In this document: piece by piece, positions 50,546 to 59,944 of the stretch
Layout of the letters: the number at the start of each line of letters is the position of its first letter
Numbering within the stretch: position 1 is the first letter of the stretch
Source of the DNA: Niastella vici
GTDB lineage: Bacteria > Bacteroidota > Bacteroidia > Chitinophagales > Chitinophagaceae
DNA length: 64,000 bases
Assembly (NCBI RefSeq): GCF_002077945.1
Contig: NZ_LVYD01000002.1
Location: 124,001-188,000 of the forward strand
Direction: 5' to 3'
Program-made: the position numbers and the translations under genes
The notes under the pieces: model-generated
The model's database searches: none
Told to the model about the DNA's origin: nothing
What the model saw: the letters and a program-made list of their open reading frames with translations, nothing else

Positions 50546-51955
50546 TTATTGGTTTACGTTCTGCTGAATAGTGCCGTTACCGGGGTTCTTGATAGCGCCC
50601 AGGGGGAATGGCATGGTGTACAGAGGCGATGCTGGTTTCAGGCTAACCGTAACCCCGTTCTCTGTTTTAGTGTATGTTCTGGCATACAGCGGGTCTTTAT
50701 TATACCGGCGCAAATCGCCAAACGCTACAATGCCGAAAAGCGTTTCATTCTCTTTGCTGCGGCGGATATAGCCGATCGCTTCCTGTGTGCTGCTGGCTGT
50801 TAACGCAACATAACTGGCCGGGAAAATACGTTTCACCCGCACGGCATTCAGGGCAGTCATAGCGCCGGCGAGGTCATTCTTACGCGCCAGGCATTCGGCT
50901 TTTATCAGGTACACTTCTGCGGTAGTGATACCGCCTTCATTATACCGGCCGGTTGTTATTCCGTAATAGTATGTATCGGCGCCCACCGTTCTCAATTTCC
51001 AGCGTGATGCCAGCTGGGCATCGCCGGTTTCAAAACGGGCAGCCCTGTCTACTCGTAACGGCCAATCCCTTTTACTGTAAATAACTTCCCCATGCATCAT
51101 GATGTAGTTCTCGATATAATCATACCCTCTGGGTGATGGCAAACTGGGATAAACACCCGCCTGCTCTATCTGCGTTTTATAGGAAGTGTAAAAAGCAGGA
51201 TAATCGAACAGTTGTGCATTCTGGGCAAGCGCCTGGTCGGCATATGACAGCGCTTTATCATAATCGCTCATTTGCAGGTATACCCGGGCCAGGAAAGCAT
51301 ATGCGGCCCCTTTTGTACCATGTATTATGGTGGCGCCTTTCACCGGCAGGTCGGGAATAGCTTCCGTTACATTTTTGATGATATAATCATACATTTCCTG
51401 AATCGTGACCTGTTTAAACGGCGCATTGATATCAGCGCTTTCGATCAGCGGCACAGCCAGTTTGGAAGCTGCATTGGAAGCTTCATACGTATCGGCATAA
51501 TAGTTTACGAGAATGAAATAATGCATGGCGCGGCCCAGTTTGGCCTGTGCTATCAGGGTGCTTTTATCGGCATCGGTTGCTTCTGTTGCCGACGGCGCAT
51601 ATTGTAAAATAAGATTGAAAGTAGAAATCGCAGCATACGCGGTATAATAGGTGCTTTCATCAGCATTATTCAAACTGACCCTGTTAGCGCTTTCATCCCA
51701 CATATAGTTGGGCTTCCACAATGTGTAATAATTCAGGTTCGACTGGCTTTCCCAGCGATCATTCAACAGTAACACCGATTGTGTTACCGGCGCCCGGTGG
51801 TTTGTGTATTCATCCCTTACAAGGGCCTCAAAATCGGCCAGGGTTGTCGGGATCTTCTGGCCTTTAGGCAATACATCCAAATATTTTTTACAGGAGGAAC
51901 CCAAACCAACCACTAACAGCAACAGCACAATATTTATAGTTATGTTAGACTTCAT
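50546..51955 (-). CDS. RagB/SusD-family nutrient-binding lipoprotein
   Basis: 469-residue outer-membrane lipoprotein with lipobox GLGSSCKKYLDVLPKG (Cys about residue 22). TPR-like helices follow, with TTYYTAYAAISTFNLILQYA, LGRAMHYFILVNYYADTYEAS, TIQEMYDYIIKNVTEAI and GAAYAFLARVYLQMSDYDKAL, all typical of SusD. The C-terminal part has TTAEVYLIKAECLARKNDLAGAM. It forms the lid of the SusC channel. The gene starts 28 bp after SusC and is part of the sigma-FecR regulated operon. Substrate unknown. Confidence 0.93.
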   Translation of the reverse strand: MKSNITINIVLLLLVVGLGSSCKKYLDVLPKGQKIPTTLADFEALVRDEYTNHRAPVTQSVLLLNDRWESQSNLNYYTLWKPNYMWDESANRVSLNNADESTYYTAYAAISTFNLILQYAPSATEATDADKSTLIAQAKLGRAMHYFILVNYYADTYEASNAASKLAVPLIESADINAPFKQVTIQEMYDYIIKNVTEAIPDLPVKGATIIHGTKGAAYAFLARVYLQMSDYDKALSYADQALAQNAQLFDYPAFYTSYKTQIEQAGVYPSLPSPRGYDYIENYIMMHGEVIYSKRDWPLRVDRAARFETGDAQLASRWKLRTVGADTYYYGITTGRYNEGGITTAEVYLIKAECLARKNDLAGAMTALNAVRVKRIFPASYVALTASSTQEAIGYIRRSKENETLFGIVAFGDLRRYNKDPLYARTYTKTENGVTVSLKPASPLYTMPFPLGAIKNPGNGTIQQNVNQ

Positions 51956-51983
51956 AGCCTTTCTTTTTAAAATTGTTTACAGA

Positions 51984-54900
51984 TTAAAACCCGAGGTACA
52001 ATCCCCATACATAATTTGGCCTGTTATAACCATTTAACAGGTACTTGGCGTTTTTGTCGGCCGCAATGGTGAACGCATTCTCCACATTAAATTGCAACCG
52101 CGCGCTTTCAATAAATGCGGGTCTGGTAATACGCGAAAGCAGATTGTAGGCCAGGGAAATATTACGCAGGCGGATGTTACCGGCATTCAGCACATTAATG
52201 GATGCCCGGTTATACATATCGTATACACTGGAGCTAAAGCCAGATGCTTCTGCAAACAGGGCTTTGGGCACATCGGTGGTAGCTTCATCGCCTGGTTTCA
52301 TCCAACGTTGCGTGATGCGTTTGTTCACAGGACCAAACTTGGTCAAATAAGTGCCTGCAATACCGCTGTACTGGTAGCCCAACATAGGCAGATCAGTGGT
52401 ATTTCTTATTTTATGCCCACCCTCATAAGTGACCAGGAAGGCAAACGTAAAGTTTTTGTAATCGAGCGAGCTGCTGAAGGAACCGCTGTATTTGGGCACG
52501 GTGGTACCACTGTATACGATCGACTGTAAGGTGGTTGGTGAAGTAGTGACCTTATCGCCTTTTTCGTTATAAACCTGCGGCAGTCCTTTATCACTTAAAC
52601 CCGCCCACTGATAACTATAGATCGAGTTGAAAGGATCGCCAACCCGGGGATAGGCATTCGCGTAATCGAGTTGCAGAAAGTATACCGGCGCTTCTACATT
52701 CACATAGGTCACTTTGTTCTTGTTAAATGCAATGAGGCTGGTAAGGTTCCATCTCCAGTCTTTTGATTTTATGATATCGGCACTGATAGTAGTTTCGATA
52801 CCGTTGTTGGTCATTCGACCGTTGTTGATCGTATAGGTAGAGTAACCCCAACCTTCGGTGGGCACACCCTGGGTACTTGCCAGCAGGTCTTTGCCCTGCT
52901 TGTTGTAGTAATCTATAGAACCGGTGATGCGGTTGTTGTACATGGCGAAGTCCACCCCGATATTACCGGTGAAAGTGCGCTCCCACGACAACAGCGGATT
53001 GGGCCGATTGCTAATAGAGCCTTGCGTACCACCGAGCAGTAAATTGGAGCTGTAATACGCTGTCATATACGGTGCGGAATTTTTGGCAATATTTCCGCCA
53101 ATACCATACGAGCTGCGCAGCTTCAGGAAGCTAACAAAACCGGGCGTAAAGAAACCTTCTTTATAAATATTCCAGCCAGCACCAACTGACCACAATGGTT
53201 TGTTCTGGTATTTTGAATCGGTTCCCCACAGGTTACTGCGGTCCCAGCGAAGGCTACCCGTTAACAGGTACTTATCATTATAGGAGTAGCCTACATTACC
53301 ATAAAAAGATACAAAACGGTTCACCAGTTCCCGGTCATATCCCAGGTCGCTGGCAGCAAAAGTACCACCCAATAATAACCCGCTGGCGCTGGCCAGGCTG
53401 GCAGCATTCACCATAGTATAGTTAAGCACACTGGGATCATAGTTATACTGCGTTTGGTTATTGAGCTCCAGCTTCATGTTCTTTGTTTCGGAACCAAGGA
53501 TCGCAGTAATATTATGATGCCCGCCAAATGACTTATCAAAGTTCAGCTGCTGGCGATAGTTGTACCCCGTACTCTGCTGCGTTTGCCGGTTATAAATATT
53601 TCCATAAGGCAACAGATACTGGAAGCCACTGGCAGCTGTATATTGGGCAAAGCTGTTTACGCGGTTGCGTACATAATAACTATTCTTATCGTACAGCAGG
53701 CTATACCGCTCATTGTTGTTCTCGTACTGGAACGACACCTGATAGGTGAGCCATTTTGCAAACTTTATATTCAGCTTTGCATAACTGCGGCTCATAAAGG
53801 TTTTGGTATTGCCGATGTTCCTGCTGATCTCATCGAGCGGCGTAATATCCATGTTGTACAACTTGTACGTGTTGATGATGTTCATGGTATTGGCACTCAG
53901 GCGCGATGCTGCGGTAGACGTGAAATGAGAACCATCATCATATGCCAACTGATCATAGGGCATATAATTATAACCGGGCAACAACGGGTCGTAGGTTTGT
54001 TTTTGCTGATCGATGTATTGCAGATAGGAGCTCAGCTCCAGATCGAGCCATTTGGTGAGGTAGGCGGTGTTACGCAGGTTCACCCCCAGGTTCTTGCTGG
54101 CTGAATATTTATCTTCCAGCGCATTGTTGCGATAGGTTACAGAGGTATAAAATGCGTTTTTGTCGCTGGCATTTGCTACGCTGATATTGTACTGCTGCAG
54201 GAAGGTATTACGCTTGGCATATTTCGACAAGTCGTCGTAATATTTATACCCGTTTTGCGAAAGCTGGTCAAGCGTGTTGTTCAGGTCCTGCTGACTGGTC
54301 TTTCCCGCATAGTAATTAAGATATGCTTTTACACCCTGGTTCTGATATATATTATTGGTGAGCATGTTGTTTGCATAGGTAGCCGCACTGGCGCCCTGTA
54401 AATTGGTATTATTGGCCGCCCATTCTTTTTCCAGGTCGACCATATCGGCTGAATTCGCGAGCCGGCCGGTATAATAGTTATAGGGTTGAACCGTAAAAGT
54501 GCTGCTGGCACTGACCTGCGGTTTTCCCTTCTTTGCTTTTTTAGTAACGATGACCACTACTCCATTGGCAGCGCGGGCGCCATAGATAGAAGCAGCCGCC
54601 GCATCTTTCAGCACGGTGATCTTTTCTATGTCTTCCAGGTTAAGGCCTGGTAAATTTTCTGTCAGTGTATTGCCGTTGTTGGTATACGAAGTATTCTCAA
54701 CCGGAAAACCATCGATCACATACAGGGGGCTGGTAACACCGTTCATAGAAGTGGTTCCCCGTATAATGCCATTGTTATAACCGGCAACGCGACCTTCGAG
54801 CAGGGAACTCAGCGAGCTGAGGCGTTGTTGTTTAAATGAACCGGCGGTAACGGTTGCAAAAGCGCCGGTGGCGCGTTCCTTGCTCAGCGTTTGGTAGCCG

Positions 54901-55610
54901 GTTGAATAGTTATTGATGACGATGGCATCGAGCGTATCATCGGTCCTTGTCAATACCACTTCAAAATTGATGGCGGTATTGTCGCCTGAAAGGTGTTTCA
55001 CACCGGGTATTTCATTACCCGACCGCAGCCGGGCAATGGCAATTTCCTTTGTAAGGAAGCCCACTGAGGTGATCTGGATCACGGCATTTTCATTTACCTC
55101 GTTCAATGTAAACATGCCGCCTTCGCCGGTGGAAGTACCAATAGCGGTTCCCTTCACCCCCACCGAAGCCCCGGGTACAGGTTGCCTGTCGGGCGAAAAC
55201 ACGATACCCGATACTTTTACATTGTTGATCTGTTGTGCATTCACTGGTGCAGGCGCCCCGGATAAAAAAATGGTTTTGCCCTGAATAGAATATTTCAGGG
55301 GCTGGCTTTTCAGCGCCTCTCTCAGGAATTCCTCGAGCAGCATATTTTTTGCCGAAATGGTAACAGGCCTTGTGCCCTTCAACAGGTCTTCATCAAAAAA
55401 GAAAACATATCCGGTTTGATCTTTCACCGCATTGAATACATTTTTGAGCGGTACATCTTTACCGGAGAATGTGACCGATTGTGAAAACACCTTTGCGGAT
55501 ACCTGTAAGCAGGTGGCCAGTAAAAGGATTGCCGTGAACTTCATAATGAGCAAAGTTTTGGTAAAAAGCTTCCGCCTTACGCCATGACGGAATAGCGCAT
55601 CAATTTGCAT
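51984..55610 (-). CDS. SusC/RagA-family TonB-linked outer-membrane receptor with STN domain
   Basis: 1208-residue outer-membrane transporter. Signal peptide (MKFTAILLLATCLQVSAK), then an STN signalling domain (about 45-115, VFFFDEDLLKGTRPVTIS), a carboxypeptidase-regulatory-like domain (about 128-205), TonB plug (LSSLLEGRVAGYNNGIIRG to ASIYGARAANGVVVIVTKKA) and a 22-strand barrel to the end GLYLGF. The STN domain shows that it signals across the outer membrane to the FecR protein encoded upstream, so its own expression is induced by its ligand. The frame starts at ATG 55610; a start at the internal MKFTAILL would suit the signal peptide better. Confidence 0.95.
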   Translation of the reverse strand: MQIDALFRHGVRRKLFTKTLLIMKFTAILLLATCLQVSAKVFSQSVTFSGKDVPLKNVFNAVKDQTGYVFFFDEDLLKGTRPVTISAKNMLLEEFLREALKSQPLKYSIQGKTIFLSGAPAPVNAQQINNVKVSGIVFSPDRQPVPGASVGVKGTAIGTSTGEGGMFTLNEVNENAVIQITSVGFLTKEIAIARLRSGNEIPGVKHLSGDNTAINFEVVLTRTDDTLDAIVINNYSTGYQTLSKERATGAFATVTAGSFKQQRLSSLSSLLEGRVAGYNNGIIRGTTSMNGVTSPLYVIDGFPVENTSYTNNGNTLTENLPGLNLEDIEKITVLKDAAAASIYGARAANGVVVIVTKKAKKGKPQVSASSTFTVQPYNYYTGRLANSADMVDLEKEWAANNTNLQGASAATYANNMLTNNIYQNQGVKAYLNYYAGKTSQQDLNNTLDQLSQNGYKYYDDLSKYAKRNTFLQQYNISVANASDKNAFYTSVTYRNNALEDKYSASKNLGVNLRNTAYLTKWLDLELSSYLQYIDQQKQTYDPLLPGYNYMPYDQLAYDDGSHFTSTAASRLSANTMNIINTYKLYNMDITPLDEISRNIGNTKTFMSRSYAKLNIKFAKWLTYQVSFQYENNNERYSLLYDKNSYYVRNRVNSFAQYTAASGFQYLLPYGNIYNRQTQQSTGYNYRQQLNFDKSFGGHHNITAILGSETKNMKLELNNQTQYNYDPSVLNYTMVNAASLASASGLLLGGTFAASDLGYDRELVNRFVSFYGNVGYSYNDKYLLTGSLRWDRSNLWGTDSKYQNKPLWSVGAGWNIYKEGFFTPGFVSFLKLRSSYGIGGNIAKNSAPYMTAYYSSNLLLGGTQGSISNRPNPLLSWERTFTGNIGVDFAMYNNRITGSIDYYNKQGKDLLASTQGVPTEGWGYSTYTINNGRMTNNGIETTISADIIKSKDWRWNLTSLIAFNKNKVTYVNVEAPVYFLQLDYANAYPRVGDPFNSIYSYQWAGLSDKGLPQVYNEKGDKVTTSPTTLQSIVYSGTTVPKYSGSFSSSLDYKNFTFAFLVTYEGGHKIRNTTDLPMLGYQYSGIAGTYLTKFGPVNKRITQRWMKPGDEATTDVPKALFAEASGFSSSVYDMYNRASINVLNAGNIRLRNISLAYNLLSRITRPAFIESARLQFNVENAFTIAADKNAKYLLNGYNRPNYVWGLYLGF

Positions 55611-55649
55611 AGATTTGCATTGTTTGGGTTATGTAATCTTTAGTCCCGA

Positions 55650-55743
55650 TCCCGATAGCTATCGGGACGGGAAAGCAGTCCTCCACAACATACTGCTACA
55701 AACTCAAACGCCGGCCAGGATCCCGCCCCAGCGGGATTCTGGC
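55650..55743. other. Two hairpins in the FecR-SusC gap
   Basis: TCCCGATAGCTATCGGGA (55650-55667) is a perfect 18-bp palindrome. GCCAGGATCCCGC (55714-55726) and GCGGGATTCTGGC (55731-55743) form a 13-bp stem with one G-U pair and a 4-nt loop. They lie in the 200-bp gap between FecR and SusC. Neither has a T-run in the direction of transcription. Confidence 0.6.
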
Positions 55744-55810
55744 TTTTGTTTGGCAGCACGTTGAACTTTCGTTCAGGCAAGGTTATCGATCATTCAATTA
55801 GTGTATTCAT

Positions 55811-57010
55811 TCATTTTTGTCGCACGATCATTGTGCGGCCTTCAATAGAGAATTTGATGCCCAATGATTGCAATCCATTCATTAGTTGAGATAAGGTAAG
55901 GTCGTGGGTAATTTCTCCACTGAATTTGCGAACAGGTATTTCGCCTTCATATTTTACCTGGATATTGTACCAGCGCGACAACTGCCGCATTACGGTCTTG
56001 AGATCGGCGCTGGTAAAACTGAACAGGCCGTTCTTCCAGGCCATAACCTGTTCAGTCTGTACTGGGATAGGTTGAGATAATTGGGATGATTGGGAAAGGG
56101 CGGCCTGTTCACCTGGTTTCAGCATTGACGATTGACCATTCACCATTGACGACACTTTCACCGATCCTTCGAGCAAAGTCACTTTTATAGCGGGCTCGTC
56201 GTCATAAGCGTTGATGTTAAAATGAGTACCCAGTACCTGTACTTCCATGGCGCCATGATGTACCCTGAAGGGCATGGCGGCATTATGGGCTACTTCAAAA
56301 TACACTTCACCGCTTATGTCAACCTTGCGTTCATTTCCAACAAAGGCAACCGGATAGGTAATGGATGAGCCGGCATTGAGCCAGATATGGCTTCCGTCAG
56401 AAAGCTTCATATCGATCACTTTGCTGCCCATGGGATTGGTAAGGGTATTGTAAACTATTTCGTTGGCAGAACCATTGTAGGCAATTTGTCCGTCGGCCAG
56501 TTTCACCAGCTGCACATTTCCCTCGGTGGCCAGGGAACCGCTGGCGGCGCTGTCGAGATAGATCGTTTTTCCATTTCCCAGCGTAATGGTGGCGCGATTG
56601 TTTTGCGGCGCGGCCACATCCTGTTTGTTGGTTGTACCTGTTTCCACAATTTTGGCGGAACCGGAAGGCTTATTTAATAGCCAGTAGCCCGCCATTCCTA
56701 CAGACAAAATTACTACTGCGGCGGCCACCCAGCGAATAATACTACGCTTATGTAAAGGCACTACTTTTTCTGTTGCCTCAGCTGCATTGGCGCGGGCATA
56801 CACCTGTTGCAAAACAGGTTGCCACCCTATGGCCGGCGTATCGTTGCCCGCCTGTGACTGCGTCCACAGGTTTTGCAATGCTTCCTGCATGGGGCTTTCA
56901 TCCTTTAAATCCCTGATGTGTTGCCAGAATTCCTGCAACTCTTCAGGCGTACTTTTGTCGCTCAGGTACTGGTTTACCAGGTATTGCAGCCGGTCGTTTT
57001 GTATGCTCAT
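55811..57010 (-). CDS. FecR-family anti-sigma factor
   Basis: 399-residue inner-membrane regulator. The N-terminal DUF4880-like cytoplasmic region (LQYLVNQYLSDKSTPEELQEFW) holds the sigma factor, a single membrane helix follows (IRWVAAAVVILSVGMAGYWLL, about 90-110), then a periplasmic FecR domain (about 185-290, SKVIDMKLSDGSHIWLNAGSSITYP) and a DUF4974 C-terminal domain (FSFTSADLKTVMRQLSRWYN). It receives the signal from the SusC STN domain and releases the sigma factor. Lies 90 bp below the sigma gene and 200 bp above SusC. Confidence 0.95.
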   Translation of the reverse strand: MSIQNDRLQYLVNQYLSDKSTPEELQEFWQHIRDLKDESPMQEALQNLWTQSQAGNDTPAIGWQPVLQQVYARANAAEATEKVVPLHKRSIIRWVAAAVVILSVGMAGYWLLNKPSGSAKIVETGTTNKQDVAAPQNNRATITLGNGKTIYLDSAASGSLATEGNVQLVKLADGQIAYNGSANEIVYNTLTNPMGSKVIDMKLSDGSHIWLNAGSSITYPVAFVGNERKVDISGEVYFEVAHNAAMPFRVHHGAMEVQVLGTHFNINAYDDEPAIKVTLLEGSVKVSSMVNGQSSMLKPGEQAALSQSSQLSQPIPVQTEQVMAWKNGLFSFTSADLKTVMRQLSRWYNIQVKYEGEIPVRKFSGEITHDLTLSQLMNGLQSLGIKFSIEGRTMIVRQK

Positions 57011-57099
57011 GGCAACAGGTTATACCATTACGACGGCACGAGCGAAGAAAAAGGGCTATCGAATGATTAACTTTTTTTTATTTTTTTTTTGAAAAGGGC

Positions 57100-57696
57100 C
57101 TAAACAAGCAGTAAAAGGCAGGAAAGCGCGGCATTGCCAGGATAATTTTTTTGCAGGTATTCGCTGATTGAGCGGGTGGCCGCCATAATTGTACTTTTGA
57201 CAGTGTTGCGGGAAAGATGCAGGGCCTGGGCTATTTCTTCATAGGTTAATCCCTGTTCGCGGCTTAGGGTATAAATGAGCTTGCGTTGCGGAGGTAATTG
57301 ATTTATAGCATTCTGTAAAATGCGGCGGCATTCTTCATCAATGAGCCAGTCTTCGAGCGAGCGTTCGGCCTGATCGCTTAAACGTTGTGCATACACCTGT
57401 TGAAGACGGGCATGACGGGCGGTTGTTTTAAAGAAATCCATGGCTTTGTTGTAAGCCACTTTATGCAGGAACCCTTCGAGGCTTTCGATGCGGGGAAGCA
57501 TTTCCCGGCCAATCCAGAGTTTCATAAATACGTCGACCAGAATATCTTCAGCTACTTCAGCCGCTTTGGTGATGCCCAGCAGGTAGGTGTACAGGCGTTG
57601 CCTGTAGGTTTCAAAAATGCGGGCAAAAGCATCCTGATTGCCGGCAGCCGCCTGCTGCAACAGATCCCGCTCATTATATATTGGTTGGTCTGACAC
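57100..57696 (-). CDS. ECF RNA polymerase sigma-70 factor
   Basis: 198-residue extracytoplasmic-function sigma factor. Region 2 is FARIFETYRQRLYTYLLGIT with EVAEDILVDVFMKLW (about 22-66), then SLEGFLHKVAYNKAMDFFKT; region 4 is LPPQRKLIYTLSREQGLTYEEIAQALHLSRNTVKSTIMAAT (about 135-180; the helix-turn-helix is EEIAQALHLSRNTVK). The start codon is GTG at 57696, in front of the usual SDQPIYNERDLL beginning. It heads the FecR-SusC-SusD-TlpA operon and is kept inactive by FecR until the transporter binds ligand. Confidence 0.93.
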   Translation of the reverse strand: MSDQPIYNERDLLQQAAAGNQDAFARIFETYRQRLYTYLLGITKAAEVAEDILVDVFMKLWIGREMLPRIESLEGFLHKVAYNKAMDFFKTTARHARLQQVYAQRLSDQAERSLEDWLIDEECRRILQNAINQLPPQRKLIYTLSREQGLTYEEIAQALHLSRNTVKSTIMAATRSISEYLQKNYPGNAALSCLLLLV

Positions 57697-57959
57697 TCAG
57701 GGCTAAAAATAATAAAATCTTATATGATAGCCGGGCAAAAAATTGGGAGAGCCAAATGAGTGGTGCTGGAAAAAGGGGTTGAAATCCAAATTGTGCGACA
57801 AGCTGCCGCAGAAATAATGCTGTCTAAAATAAGCCATTTAAATACATCTATTGATTATAATCAAGTTAGAACCAGTAGCCTTTGTCCTGATCAATAATTT
57901 AACCCAATGATTTTTAGAATCCAATTAACCGTTACTTCGCGGGTATAAAATCAACTAGA

Positions 57960-58106
57960 ATGAAAAAACAAAAAGAAACTCAAGTGAAGGTTGATAAAGC
58001 TATGAGAGATTATAGCAAGGAGGAATTTTTTGTTAAAAAGATGGAAAAAGCCCGAGAAATTTTCAAAAAATATGGAGTCCCCAAGGAATTCATCACCACC
58101 AAGTAA
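57960..58106 (+). CDS. Small lysine-rich protein of unknown function
   Basis: 48-residue ORF starting MKKQKETQVKVDKAMRDYSK and ending KKYGVPKEFITTK. It is highly charged and predicted helical, with no signal peptide. A promoter-like sequence TACTTCGC lies about 25 bp upstream and a hairpin plus T-run follows 20 bp after the stop, which together support a real gene. I do not recognise a family. Confidence 0.5.
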   Translation: MKKQKETQVKVDKAMRDYSKEEFFVKKMEKAREIFKKYGVPKEFITTK

Positions 58107-58127
58107 AAGTAGTTAGAAAAAATATAG

Positions 58128-58150
58128 AAAACCCTCCCAGGGCTTTTTTT
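58128..58150 (+). terminator. Weak terminator after the small lysine-rich ORF
   Basis: CCCT-ccc-AGGG (58132-58142) flanked by AAAA on the left and a C plus seven T on the right. The stem is short but the T-run is clear. Confidence 0.5.
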
Positions 58151-58157
58151 ATTCCCC

Positions 58158-58646
58158 CTACTCCACCCCATACCTGTAAAACTTCACATCCACCTCCATC
58201 CTGGGAAATTGCACAGGCAATTCAGCGATGGTCACTTCTTTAAAATTATTCTTCTCATAAAAACGATGCGCGGCGAGGAACTTCACAGTTGTGCCGAGAT
58301 ATATTTCGGTATACCCTTTCTCCTGCGCCCATGCAAGCAGGGTATTTAATAACAATTGCCCGGTACCATGTTCTTTGCCGCGGTAATTCCGGTGAACGAA
58401 CATTTTCCGTAATGCTCCCTGGTGATAACCGATATCTAATAACGAAATGGTGCCAACGACTTTTCCATCGGCAATGGCCAGCCAGAAGTTCCCATTATCT
58501 TTCTGATAAAAATCGGGTATCTGCTGCAGATCGGGCTGGTCGGCTGCGGTTATAGGTATATTAAATTCTTCTTGCTGAATTGGCACTATCAGATCAATGA
58601 CTTGCTGTTTATACTGATCAGTATAAGGTTCTATTCTTATTTCCAT
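58158..58646 (-). CDS. GNAT-family N-acetyltransferase
   Basis: 162-residue acetyltransferase. The GNAT core begins with MEIRIEPYTDQYKQQVIDLI, has WLAIADGKVVGTISLLDIGY, then the acetyl-CoA loop RKMFVHRNYRGKEHGTGQLL (motif A, R/Q-x-x-G-x-G/A type) and the terminal YEKNNFKEV. The V-shaped acetyl-CoA fold is complete and of normal length. The substrate (amine, aminoglycoside, or protein) cannot be read. It stands alone, converging on the small lysine-rich ORF. Confidence 0.9.
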   Translation of the reverse strand: MEIRIEPYTDQYKQQVIDLIVPIQQEEFNIPITAADQPDLQQIPDFYQKDNGNFWLAIADGKVVGTISLLDIGYHQGALRKMFVHRNYRGKEHGTGQLLLNTLLAWAQEKGYTEIYLGTTVKFLAAHRFYEKNNFKEVTIAELPVQFPRMEVDVKFYRYGVE

Positions 58647-59066
58647 TGTTTGTAAATGTACATAAGATCTTTTTACGCCATCCCCAATATCTTAGCTCCT
58701 CCTGGCATTTAACGGACCGGTAATGTTATAATCTGCGATAAAATTAAGCAGGCGCAACATTCTTCTTCAGGTTACCATTAAGGCTCATATCAATAATGTT
58801 GTAGTACAGGCCGGGGGAAGTCCAGCTCTTATCAGTACAAAAACCACCAAATATTACACCTTATGATAATATAAGCCTATAACCTTATAATTGCTAATTA
58901 TAAGGTTATAGGCTTATAATTCAAAAAACGTTAGTTGCCGTTACTCATAACCGAAATACAAGAAGTCTTCTGTATTTATTGATAATGATCAAATTAAATG
59001 AAGGTATTTGCCGGCTTGGGGTGGAACCAGTTCTAAAGTGAGTATATTAGTTGCTTCATTGTTATC
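58647..59066. other. Intergenic region with a large hairpin
   Basis: 420 bp without a credible gene, between divergent GNAT and secreted-protein genes. The only strong signal is the 23-bp-stem hairpin at 58870-58918. Confidence 0.5.
58870..58918. repeat. Perfect 23-bp-stem hairpin with a 3-nt loop
   Basis: The arm at 58870-58892 and its exact reverse complement at 58896-58918 are separated only by GCT. The arms are built from the word CCTATAACCTTATAA, which also resembles the 14-bp tandem repeat near 5.1 kb. There is no T-run and no gene end within 200 bp, so a terminator is unlikely. Confidence 0.75.
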
Positions 59067-59807
59067 ATGGTTATGAGACGACTGCTTTACACGTGGATAC
59101 TATTTGCCCCTTCCCTTGCGCCCGGCGCGCTTTGTGGTCAAAACATCAGCCTCACTAAATTATTATCGCTGCAAAAAGCTTCCCTCATCAGCATACAGGA
59201 TTATGTTGAAACCGGCTCCTGGAAGCTAAAAGGCACTACTTCATTAAAAGAGGTTGACAGCAGCATCTTTCAATTGCGCGTGAGACATTTCCTTGATTCC
59301 CTGGCCCTCAACCTTAAAAAGGAAGGCAACCCCAATACCTTGCTTTTTCAAACCCAACTGCTTGAAAACACCAAATTCGATGCCCCCGCCTGGATCGAAT
59401 ACCTGAGCCAGGTAGATACCAAATTAAACGCCACTACCCTGTTCACCAATTCCATTACTATCACCCTGCCCAAATTCTATTTATTCAGCACCATCGCCCT
59501 GCAATTAAAAAACTACGACAAACATACATTCTCTCATTCCCTCCGTTTCAGTTTCGGCGACCTCGAAACGTTCAGGTCAATCATCAATGAGATCGGCATT
59601 CTGCAAATTCCCGAAAAGGATTCTTACGTAATGTATAATGCCCCATTGATAACCCGGGTGTATAAATTAAATGACCAGGTCATCAACCTCACCACCATGA
59701 ACGCATACACCACCTCCTATTCACTGGAAATTTATTCCCGGTCAGATTACGACTACCTGCACAGCGCCGAGCAGGACCTGAAAGGCAAGGTTGATTTTAT
59801 TCACTAA
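59067..59807 (+). CDS. Secreted protein of unknown function
   Basis: 246-residue protein with a signal peptide (LLYTWILFAPSLAPGALCGQ); a second ATG two codons on (59073) could be the start. The mature part begins ISLTKLLSLQKASLISIQDY, then DYVETGSWKLKG, and later KEDSYVMYNAPLITRV-like ending in KVDFIH. The opening (LLSLQ...VEDYL...W...G) is seen in many Bacteroidota proteins of unknown function that bear the same N-terminal pattern. I do not recognise a domain. Confidence 0.75.
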   Translation: MVMRRLLYTWILFAPSLAPGALCGQNISLTKLLSLQKASLISIQDYVETGSWKLKGTTSLKEVDSSIFQLRVRHFLDSLALNLKKEGNPNTLLFQTQLLENTKFDAPAWIEYLSQVDTKLNATTLFTNSITITLPKFYLFSTIALQLKNYDKHTFSHSLRFSFGDLETFRSIINEIGILQIPEKDSYVMYNAPLITRVYKLNDQVINLTTMNAYTTSYSLEIYSRSDYDYLHSAEQDLKGKVDFIH

Positions 59808-59944
59808 ACACCCCATCCGGTTCATTCACTTTATTTTACAATTCATGTAACACCGGGTTCCCCATACCGGCCACAAAGCGCCCGCCGCGCCCGAAAAAAA
59901 GGGATCGATAAACAATTGATAGAAAAATACTGGTTCAGTTAAGC

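Noticed and set aside
57066-57091. Poly-T stretches just above the FecR gene as a terminator of the sigma gene
   Set aside because: On the minus strand, in which these genes are transcribed, the run is poly-A and no stem precedes it.
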